NCBI GenBank assembly: GCA_030650265.1
Contig: JAUSEJ010000591.1
Coordinates: 1-10,444 of the forward strand
Source of the DNA: Dehalococcoidia bacterium
Lineage (GTDB): Bacteria > Chloroflexota > Dehalococcoidia > JACPQF01
Length of the DNA stretch: 10,444 nucleotides
Reading direction: 5' to 3'
The notes beneath the pieces are model-generated. The model was not told the origin of the DNA. It did not search any database and worked only from the letters and a program-made list of their open reading frames with translations. This document shows positions 1 through 5,446 of this stretch, piece by piece. A program made the translations under genes and the position numbers. Every line of letters begins with the position of its first letter. The stretch's first letter is position 1.

Positions 1-207
1 GGCGGGTAAGCGTGCTTATTATACACTATTACACAGGCTATCTGTTGCCTAGAAAACTAGCCGAAAACTGGCTATAAGCCGAGACCTGCGAATTTGGCCC
101 CCACTTGGAGGACTAATCCGGTCGCAAAACTGCGTGAATACCCCTACGTAGGTAGTGCTAAAAAGGGGACGTGATTCTCCACCGCTATTTCGAAAGAGGG
201 TTTTCGG
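1..207. other. Left-edge stretch with no supported gene
   Basis: I see no credible coding region, tRNA or rRNA here. Short open frames run through it on the plus strand, but their proteins look like no family I know and they overlap the end of the HicB remnant antisense. Small-scale structure includes an imperfect 11-nt tandem repeat at 52-73 (GAAAACTAGCC then GAAAACTGGCT), which also forms a TAGCC/GGCTA inverted repeat at 58-74. There is also a 10-bp palindrome, CCTACGTAGG, at 143-152. An ATTATA/TATAAT hexamer lies at 18-23, but without a good -35 partner in the window. Confidence 0.5.
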
Positions 208-446
208 CTACGCTCCTGAAACGGGATCGAGGCGCGCTGTATCGACCGATTCGTCTTCGACGAACCACCGAAATTTGCCCAAGGTGTCGCCGAACGTATC
301 GAGGTGGAAACGAATTGCTGATCTCACGTCCGCTAAAACCTCTTCGTAGGTGTCGCCTTCACCTACCACGACTCCCTTGAGTCCCAGAGGCAAGCCACGT
401 AGCCGTCGGGATGCTTCTCAACTATCACCTTGTATTGTCCATTCAT
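208..446 (-). pseudogene. HicB-family antitoxin, broken by a one-base frameshift
   Basis: HicB proteins are the antitoxins of HicAB toxin-antitoxin pairs. They neutralise the HicA mRNA interferase and often autoregulate. The N-terminal frame starts at ATG 446-444 behind a GGAGG Shine-Dalgarno, reads MNGQYKVIVEKHPDGYVAC and stops at TAG 365-363. The second frame, open from 393, continues the family motif as PLGLKGVVVGEGDTYEEVLA, then DVRSAIRFHLDTFG. GYVA followed by PLGLKG is the usual order in small HicB proteins. Loss of one base near 388-392 (for example GCTTGCCCT becoming GCTTGCCT) explains the break. Repaired, the product would be about 79 aa. The C-terminal tail after DTFG is unlike the usual family end, so there may be further decay or divergence. 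No hicA is visible next to it. A sequencing or assembly error cannot be excluded. Confidence 0.75.
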
Positions 447-480
447 CGTGCTCCCTCCAGACTTCCGACAGGCTGAATCG

Positions 481-489
481 ATTGTATCA
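481..489 (-). promoter_or_regulatory. Candidate extended -10 promoter for the hicB remnant
   Basis: Read on the minus strand this is TGATACAAT, a TGn plus TACAAT extended -10 element about 35 bp upstream of the hicB ATG. No convincing -35 box stands 16-18 bp further upstream, which an extended -10 can tolerate. This is pattern-based only. Confidence 0.35.
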
Positions 490-509
490 TGCCATGTTGC
501 TCAACGCCC

Positions 510-536
510 TTCTGAATGCTGAATTCTGAATGCTGA
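510..536. repeat. Two tandem 13-bp direct repeats
   Basis: The 13-mer TTCTGAATGCTGA occurs at 510-522 and again at 524-536, one base apart, just past the stop codon of the VWA gene. The junction contains GAATTC. Its role is unknown; repeats of this look are common in intergenic DNA of environmental bacteria. I could not form a strong terminator stem from it. Confidence 0.7.
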
Positions 537-539
537 TCG

Positions 540-2861
540 CTACGTCGTTAGCCGGCGATACAACGAGGGCAATCGCTTGGGGAGGGAGGTGATGTCGTCG
601 AGGATCTCGTAGCCGATGTCGCCACACATGGCTTTGAGGTAATCGTGGCCCCGCCGGTCTACGGTGAGACAGAAGGGTATGATGTCTCTGCGCCGGGCTT
701 CGAGGAGGGCGACCCGGGTGTCGTAGACGGCGTAATCCTTCATGAAGCGATCGTAGGAATGGTTGGGTTTGCTGAAGTAGCTCGCGCCAGCCGTGGCGTC
801 GAACCCATCGATGTTCCGAAAATGGTGAGAGCCATAGTCGTGGTCCTGCGGTCTGCCATCGCTCAACAGAAGGAGAATTTTGGTCTTGTACTCCTGCTTC
901 TCGAGAAGATGGCTCGCATGGCGAATGGCCGGTCCCATGCGGGTTTCCTGGGCCGGGGCGATCCTGGCGATCCGCTTCTTGACTCCGGTTGTCAATTCCT
1001 CGGCCAGGTCCTTGACGACGTAGAACTCGACGTTGTCTCTGCCATGGCCGGAGAAGCAGTAGATGCCGTAGGCGTCGCCAATGGCTTCGAGGGCCTCGAC
1101 CATGATCACGATGCTCTCCTTTTCGACGTCGATGATTCGCTTGCCCCGCTCGCCGTCGTCCTCGTCCAGCCTGGCCATATATGAACTCAGCTTGTAGCCC
1201 CCACTGACGCTCTCGTAGGTTGAAGCGCTCATGTCAAGGAGCAAAGCTACGCCGACGTCCCTCTCTACCTTGTTCTTTCGCCAGTAGAGCTTGTCGCTGG
1301 GCGCCACACCGGCCCTTTTCTCCACTATTGCCTCGATCACCGAATCCAGGTCGAATTCGTCGCCGTCCGGAAGCCGCCGCACTTTCTTGAAACGCTCATT
1401 GCGAAAGCGCTCGAACTCCCGTCTGACACCGGCTACGAGGCCGGAGTATGTCTTCAGGGTATCGGCATAGAACTCGCCGGAACCCTCGTCAAGCGAACGT
1501 TGCCGGAGTTGGCACCAATGGCGTTTGTACTCGTTGCGGAGATAATCCCACTCGTCGTAAAGGTATGCGCCGTCTTCGCCGGCGGGAAGGCCTGCCCGGG
1601 CGATGGACGGGTATGGCCGACCTCCGTCCGGACGACAGTCCGGGTCGACCCCCTCGCCCACCGGCTGGCCCGGCGCTCCCTTGAGAAGATTCATCGTTAT
1701 GGCCTGAGAGGCATCAGACCCGCTCGCTTTGGCGCCGCTGATTTCGATTTCCACGCTCTTGCCTACTAGATCCTGCAGGGACTCCCTCTGATCCTGAGCA
1801 CCTGTTTCTTGAAGGTCGGCGGGCGGCCTCTGTTCCTTCTGAGAAAGACGTTTGATGGTCTGCACCAGTTCGGGCTTGATTCCTCCCCGGTAATCTATCG
1901 GGCGCGGACTCCGGTACGGCTCCTCCCGGCGGTCCTTCTGCGGCTGGCTGCCCGACCCTTTGCCCCCACCCTGCCCGCCATTATTCATGTTCTGTCCTAC
2001 GAAGTCCGAGACCATGCTCTCCGTGTCTTCATTTTGCGGCGTGTAGGCGCCTTCCAGCGGGTTCGAGGAATCCCAGCCCTTCGGATCGCGCGACCGCGGG
2101 TTGACGTTCTCTGTCTGGCTGAGGAGATTGTAGATGCGAATTGTCGCTTCGGCGCAATCCTCCACGGTGGCCCGACGGTTGCGAACCCGCCGGAGAATGG
2201 CGACCGCCTCAGCCAGCCGCGCTGATTGGCCGGACGGAACGGGGAAGAAGCCCCAGTTTTCGATGCTGACCTGAACAAGAACCTCGAGCAGGGCCTCCCT
2301 GACGGGAAGCGACGACACCTCCGGCCGTTTCGTCAAAGCGCCCTTCTGCGCCCTTTCGTAGGCGCCGAGGATGCCCCGATACTCGTGTTTCAGGAGATAG
2401 TCGACCCGCGTATCCTCGACGATCATGAAGAGGTCGGAAGCAAGCTTCCGGTCCGGGAAGAGGTCGAAGAAGCGCTGGAAATCGGTGATACTCTTGCCGG
2501 CCGTCCCTACCCTCTGGAGGATCGCCTGTCGGGTGTTCCCGAAGAGAAAGGCGCTTCTGGCAAAGCCGAATTCGAAAGTGCCAAACTCGAGGTGAGCGGC
2601 CTGATGAGTGGCGAGAACCTTGTAGTGGGCGAAATTGTGATCGGCAATCGCGTATTCGTCGACGGTGGTGGGCAGGAAGATCGACGTGCCTTCGGTGGCC
2701 GGCTGTTCGACCGATGACCAGCCGATACCCCTATCGGTTAGATCTTTGGTTGCGTAGATCTGGATGCCCTTAGCCGTCAACCCCTGACAATAGCGGCGAA
2801 GAATCTCTTTTACCTGCTTTAGCTGCACCGCCGCCGTGTCATTGACCTGTGCTACTACCAT
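540..2861 (-). CDS. NorD/CbbO-type VWA-domain activation protein
   Basis: This 773-aa protein belongs to the VWA family that includes NorD and CbbO. Those work with a MoxR-type AAA ATPase (NorQ, CbbQ) to activate or remodel metal enzymes such as nitric oxide reductase and Rubisco. The N-terminal part holds HQAAHLEFG (residues 86-94) and later IVEDTRVDYLL (147-157), a layout reminiscent of HExxH...E zincins. A Gly/Gln/Ser-rich flexible linker spans about 290-310. The C-terminal VWA domain (about 537-773) has a complete MIDAS: DMSAS at 543-547, Thr640 in ETRMG and Asp668 in LLSDGRP. Between SDGRPQDHDY and YAVYDTR lies an extra loop of roughly 30 residues rich in His, Phe and Gly. The ATG start gives the full N-terminus but has only a weak Shine-Dalgarno. 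No ATPase partner gene is in the window, so the client enzyme is unknown. The family call is firm; the exact role is open. Confidence 0.85.
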   Translation of the reverse strand: MVVAQVNDTAAVQLKQVKEILRRYCQGLTAKGIQIYATKDLTDRGIGWSSVEQPATEGTSIFLPTTVDEYAIADHNFAHYKVLATHQAAHLEFGTFEFGFARSAFLFGNTRQAILQRVGTAGKSITDFQRFFDLFPDRKLASDLFMIVEDTRVDYLLKHEYRGILGAYERAQKGALTKRPEVSSLPVREALLEVLVQVSIENWGFFPVPSGQSARLAEAVAILRRVRNRRATVEDCAEATIRIYNLLSQTENVNPRSRDPKGWDSSNPLEGAYTPQNEDTESMVSDFVGQNMNNGGQGGGKGSGSQPQKDRREEPYRSPRPIDYRGGIKPELVQTIKRLSQKEQRPPADLQETGAQDQRESLQDLVGKSVEIEISGAKASGSDASQAITMNLLKGAPGQPVGEGVDPDCRPDGGRPYPSIARAGLPAGEDGAYLYDEWDYLRNEYKRHWCQLRQRSLDEGSGEFYADTLKTYSGLVAGVRREFERFRNERFKKVRRLPDGDEFDLDSVIEAIVEKRAGVAPSDKLYWRKNKVERDVGVALLLDMSASTYESVSGGYKLSSYMARLDEDDGERGKRIIDVEKESIVIMVEALEAIGDAYGIYCFSGHGRDNVEFYVVKDLAEELTTGVKKRIARIAPAQETRMGPAIRHASHLLEKQEYKTKILLLLSDGRPQDHDYGSHHFRNIDGFDATAGASYFSKPNHSYDRFMKDYAVYDTRVALLEARRRDIIPFCLTVDRRGHDYLKAMCGDIGYEILDDITSLPKRLPSLYRRLTT

Positions 2862-2953
2862 AAATTGACTGCTTTCTGACTGTCGTCAATGGGAAGACTC
2901 TCGCCCTTCCAAGGGTCTTTAGAACAAGCATGAAGCCTCAAAAATGACATTCC

Positions 2954-3373
2954 TTACTTAGCCAACTTCCTAGCAATACTCACGGCATCTTCGGCCAACT
3001 GCAGAGCTTCCCGGGCGTCCGATTCCCCAAAGATCTCCCATGGCGTTCGCAGTCCAGCTTCGTCTCCGTAGTCACTCTGCAAATGTATACCTGGACCGAG
3101 AAGTGTTGCGCTTTCGGCCAGCCGATCAATCAAAGAGTGAAGGTCATCGGCAAATCGTTTTTCCGTTAGCGCCTCCTATAGCAAAGCGCCCGGGTTGTGC
3201 GTGTGCCCAACCGGACCCAGGAGCGCTAGAACAGCCTTTGCAGCGTTTTCGACGGCTAGCTGGCTGTTATCCATACATGATCGCCAACGCTTTGAATCGA
3301 TGTCCTGGCGAGTTTCGCCGAGGAATCCCTCAGCCAGTCGGAGTCGGTAGCGTGCTTCGTCATTTGACTGCAA
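2954..3373 (-). pseudogene. HEPN-domain protein interrupted by an in-frame amber codon
   Basis: HEPN proteins paired with MNT nucleotidyltransferases form toxin-antitoxin modules in which HEPN is normally the RNase toxin. The frame starts at TTG 3373-3371, six bases after a clear GGAGG, and overlaps the end of the MNT gene by 14 bp. Codons 1-65 contain the HEPN helices (WRSCMDNSQLAVENAAKAVL at about 30-49). Codon 66 is TAG (3178-3176). The same frame then continues without shift for 73 codons that read as the family C-terminus, including GPGIHLQSDYGDEAG, RTPWEIF and DAREALQLAEDAV, ending at TAA 2956-2954. A single C-to-T change in CAG would explain the stop. The canonical R-x4-6-H RNase motif is not obvious: Arg31 is followed at the expected distance by Asn36. 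It may be a pseudogene, a truncated 65-aa product or a read-through gene; pseudogene is likeliest. Confidence 0.8.
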
Positions 3374-3863
3374 ATGGTTCCTCCCATTCGATCTTCCACG
3401 GAACGGAGGGTTCTTCCTGCCACCGCCAGACATCGCCAGCCTCGGAACGGGTCCGGTAAAGTCCCACTCTTTTGATCAGCCTCTGCAAGGCAGATAGCCT
3501 GTCAACCGCGTAGCCGCGATGGTCATAAAGGACTTGTCCGTCGAGAGCGATGTCCAAGTAAAGAGATGGCAGGTGAGCCTCGAATTCTTCAGGCGTTTTG
3601 GCCAGAATCGAGAATCCGCCACTCCGAACGGGAGGAAGGAGCCGCGTCAGGAAGATGTGTCGCTCAAACAGTCTATCCGGCAACCCTTCAGCAATTACCA
3701 GCAGGTCCCAGTCACTATCTTCATGAGCATCGCCTCTCGCTCGCGATCCGAAGAGGACTACGGCTATGAGATCCTCCCCGAGGCCGCGTCTCAGTGACTC
3801 GACCGCCTGTTCGAGGACGCCCACGATCGGTTGGTCTGGCGTATTCTTGATCGTTTCAGCCAA
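3360..3863 (-). CDS. MNT-type nucleotidyltransferase (HEPN partner)
   Basis: This 167-aa protein is a minimal nucleotidyltransferase of the MNT/Pol-beta superfamily. It carries the hallmark GS-x10-DxD motif: GSRARGDAHEDSDWD, with Gly39-Ser40, Asp51 and Asp53, and a likely third carboxylate at Asp104 in LYLDIALDG. In known MNT-HEPN pairs the MNT protein is the antitoxin and can AMPylate the HEPN toxin; this role is inferred here from gene pairing. The start is TTG 3863-3861, chosen because AGGGA stands six bases upstream and no ATG fits. The stop TGA overlaps the start of the HEPN gene, which suggests translational coupling. A good promoter lies about 95 bp upstream. The catalytic motif is intact although the HEPN partner is broken. 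Confidence 0.88.
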   Translation of the reverse strand: MAETIKNTPDQPIVGVLEQAVESLRRGLGEDLIAVVLFGSRARGDAHEDSDWDLLVIAEGLPDRLFERHIFLTRLLPPVRSGGFSILAKTPEEFEAHLPSLYLDIALDGQVLYDHRGYAVDRLSALQRLIKRVGLYRTRSEAGDVWRWQEEPSVPWKIEWEEPFAVK

Positions 3864-3909
3864 TGATTGTCCCTAATTGCAGCAGAATAGTCTTTAACTG
3901 GCACCTATA

Positions 3910-3938
3910 TAGCAAGCATGCTACTCAATCAGTTGATT
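3910..3938. promoter_or_regulatory. Inverted repeats in the MNT leader, possible operator
   Basis: Between the MNT promoter and its start codon lie two small dyads: TAGCA/TGCTA at 3910-3923, which also contains the palindrome AGCATGCT (3915-3922), and AATCA/TGATT at 3927-3938. Toxin-antitoxin promoters are often autoregulated through such sites, so an operator role is plausible. The arms are short and chance occurrence is possible. Confidence 0.3.
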
Positions 3939-3958
3939 AGACGAGCGAACTTGACTTT

Positions 3959-3987
3959 ATTATAGCAAGAGGTTGTCACTTCTTCAA
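3959..3987 (-). promoter_or_regulatory. Sigma70-type promoter for the MNT-HEPN operon
   Basis: On the minus strand a -35 box TTGAAG (3987-3982) is separated by exactly 17 bp from a perfect -10 TATAAT (3964-3959). The -10 is preceded by TGC, giving an extended -10. Transcription would start near 3952, leaving a leader of about 90 nt before the TTG start of the MNT gene. Confidence 0.65.
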
Positions 3988-4016
3988 GCTCGGAAACCAC
4001 GGCCTTGAAACCGGGG

Positions 4017-4045
4017 TTGACCTCACTGGACGCCTGTGATATAAG
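4017..4045 (+). promoter_or_regulatory. Sigma70-type promoter for moaD-moaE-dut
   Basis: The -35 box TTGACC (4017-4022) and the -10 box TATAAG (4040-4045) are 17 bp apart. A start near 4052 would leave a leader of only about 25 nt before the moaD ATG, too short for a molybdenum-cofactor riboswitch. The MNT promoter diverges from this one, about 30 bp away. Confidence 0.65.
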
Positions 4046-4077
4046 GATCTGCAATAGCGAGCCGGGAGTTCTACAAT

Positions 4078-4323
4078 ATGAAGATTAGACTGAGGCTTTT
4101 TGCGATGTACCGGGAGAAGGTGGGGCGAAGCGAGTTCGAGATGTCGGTGGCCGCAGGGACCACGGTTGGCGGCGTTCTCGTGCAGCTTATGGTGGACTAC
4201 CCTTCCATCGCTGGTCTTGCCGGGGCGACCATGTTTGCCGTGGATCAGGAATTCGCGGTAGCCGACACGGTGTTGCAGGATGGGCAGGAACTGGCCCTGC
4301 TACCACCGGTTAGTGGAGGATGA
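4078..4323 (+). CDS. moaD: Molybdopterin synthase small (sulfur-carrier) subunit MoaD
   Basis: This 81-aa ubiquitin-fold protein carries sulfur as a C-terminal thiocarboxylate and donates it to precursor Z (cPMP) within molybdopterin synthase. The N-terminus MKIRLRLFAMYREKVGRSEF and the C-terminal LLPPVSGG are typical, and the terminal Gly-Gly needed for adenylation and thiocarboxylation is intact. Length matches the family (about 80 aa). The ATG has a GGGAG Shine-Dalgarno nine bases upstream. It is the first gene of its operon, directly followed by moaE, which supports the assignment over other MoaD/ThiS-like carriers. No other molybdenum cofactor genes are in the window. Confidence 0.93.
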   Translation: MKIRLRLFAMYREKVGRSEFEMSVAAGTTVGGVLVQLMVDYPSIAGLAGATMFAVDQEFAVADTVLQDGQELALLPPVSGG

Positions 4324-4324
4324 A

Positions 4325-4738
4325 GTGTTCGAAATAACGGATAAGGAAGTAATAGCCGGCGATCTGGAAAAAGTAGTGCTCTCTAACGACGACGGCGCTG
4401 TGGTAACCTTCGCCGGTGTGGTGCGGGGCTTTTCCAAGGGGAAGAAGGTCCTCTACCTGGAATACGAAGCCTACAAGGAAATGGCGGAGAAGAAGATGGC
4501 GGTGATCGGCGACGAGATAAAGGCTCGTTGGCCCGTCGACGGCGTTGCCATTCGCCATCGCATCGGTCACCTCGAGATCGGGGACACCGCCGTCGCCATC
4601 GCCGTATCGTCGGCCCATCGCCGGGAGGCCTTCGAGGCCTGCCAGTACGCTATCGACCGGATCAAACAATTCGTGCCGGTTTGGAAGAAGGAGGTTTGGG
4701 AGGATGGCGATGTCTGGGTCGGACGCGAGGGAGGATAG
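4325..4738 (+). CDS. moaE: Molybdopterin synthase catalytic subunit MoaE
   Basis: This 137-aa large subunit of molybdopterin synthase inserts the dithiolene sulfurs into cPMP using MoaD thiocarboxylate. Family marks include VTFAGVVRG (about 27-35), HRIGHLEIGD (78-87) and the active-site segment FVPVWKKEVWEDGDVWV (116-132). Lys121 corresponds to the catalytic lysine and Lys122 lies beside it. I chose the GTG at 4325-4327 because GGAGG (4315-4319), inside the end of moaD, sits five bases upstream and the product then begins at the usual position (FEITDKEV). The frame is open further upstream, but that part only shadows moaD. The moaD stop is one base before this GTG, so translation is probably coupled. 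Confidence 0.93.
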   Translation: MFEITDKEVIAGDLEKVVLSNDDGAVVTFAGVVRGFSKGKKVLYLEYEAYKEMAEKKMAVIGDEIKARWPVDGVAIRHRIGHLEIGDTAVAIAVSSAHRREAFEACQYAIDRIKQFVPVWKKEVWEDGDVWVGREGG

Positions 4739-4772
4739 CCCTTCTTTCGGATCAGCTACCGGACTGGGAAGC

Positions 4773-5279
4773 ATGCTTGATCGAGAGACCATCCGCGAGT
4801 TACTTGGGGGCCAGTCTCCTCTGTTAGAAGGGATGCTCGACCAGGAAACGCAATTGCAGCCAAACGGCATCGACTTGACGCTAAAATCGGTCAGCACCAT
4901 TGTATCACAGGGGTTTGTGGGCGCCTCGCCGGCAGAGAGAGTGTTGTCCTCGACTCAGGAAATCCCTTTCGGAGACGATGGTAGTCTGTCCTTATCGCCC
5001 GGGTCCTACCTTATTACTTTGAACGAGGTGGTTAACCTCCCGCTGGGGCTGGCTGCCCTTGGCCGGCCACGCTCCAGCCTTCTTCGCTGCGGCGTTGCCA
5101 TCCACACGGCGGTATGGGACGCCGGCTACTCGGGCCGGTCACAGGCCCTGCTTGTGGTGTACAATCCTCACGGCTTTCGCCTCTCCCGCGACGCGCGAGT
5201 CATGCAGCTTGTATTCGTCCGTCTCTCTAAACAGGTTCCTCAGGGCTATGACGGCATCTATCAGGGAGAAAACGTCTAA
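4773..5279 (+). CDS. dUTPase of the dCTP deaminase-like (archaeal-type) family
   Basis: This 168-aa trimeric-type dUTPase/dCTP deaminase fold protein probably hydrolyses dUTP to dUMP, keeping uracil out of DNA and supplying dTMP synthesis. Motifs in order are LQPNGIDLTL (28-37), RPRSSLLRCGV (98-108, phosphate binding), TAVWDAGYSG (112-121, with Asp116), RVMQLVF (142-148) and the C-terminal GYDGIYQGE (158-166). Where dCTP deaminases carry the catalytic Glu in a LEL/LEI strand, this protein reads ALLVVYN, so deamination looks unlikely and plain dUTPase is preferred. The ATG at 4773 gives the usual family N-terminus but has a poor Shine-Dalgarno. The frame is open further upstream, and in-frame ATGs at 4704 and 4710 with GGAGG upstream would overlap moaE and add about 20 residues. 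It is the third gene of the moa transcription unit. Confidence 0.85.
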   Translation: MLDRETIRELLGGQSPLLEGMLDQETQLQPNGIDLTLKSVSTIVSQGFVGASPAERVLSSTQEIPFGDDGSLSLSPGSYLITLNEVVNLPLGLAALGRPRSSLLRCGVAIHTAVWDAGYSGRSQALLVVYNPHGFRLSRDARVMQLVFVRLSKQVPQGYDGIYQGENV

Positions 5280-5369
5280 TGACCAATCAGCGCTCACTTG
5301 CGATTAATGCAGAATGATTCATTTGTGGGACCTTCCCCCGCCCCGTTCGTCTTATCTGGCAGAGGCGTA

Positions 5370-5399
5370 TTGACAAACTAAGGGATGTTTATGTAGAAT
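5370..5399 (+). promoter_or_regulatory. Sigma70-type promoter for the ABC export operon
   Basis: A consensus -35 box TTGACA (5370-5375) lies 18 bp before a TAGAAT -10 box (5394-5399). Transcription would begin near 5406, about 40 nt before the ABC ATPase ATG. The gap from 5280 to 5369 shows no gene and no clear terminator for the moa unit. Confidence 0.65.
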
Positions 5400-5446
5400 C
5401 CCTGGCTACGAGTCGGCAATTCGGAGATGAAAGGAATCACGGGTCC

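Noticed and set aside
143..152. Palindrome CCTACGTAGG as a regulator site
   Set aside because: A single short palindrome with no neighbouring gene or second copy is within chance expectation.
645..1184. Plus-strand open frame of 179 codons
   Set aside because: It is antisense to the VWA gene, which has clear motifs; the plus-strand translation resembles no family and is a shadow of GC-rich coding on the other strand.
2226..2717. Plus-strand open frame of 163 codons
   Set aside because: It is also antisense to the N-terminal part of the VWA gene, with no domain or Shine-Dalgarno that would support it.
3176..3178. Pyrrolysine insertion at the HEPN TAG
   Set aside because: There is no sign of pyl genes or a supporting context in the window, and a one-base CAG-to-TAG mutation is simpler.
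4046..4077. Molybdenum-cofactor riboswitch ahead of moaD
   Set aside because: The predicted leader is only about 25 nt, far too short for that RNA.
4310..4900. Minus-strand open frame of 196 codons
   Set aside because: It lies opposite moaE and the dUTPase gene, both of which carry catalytic motifs, so it is a shadow.
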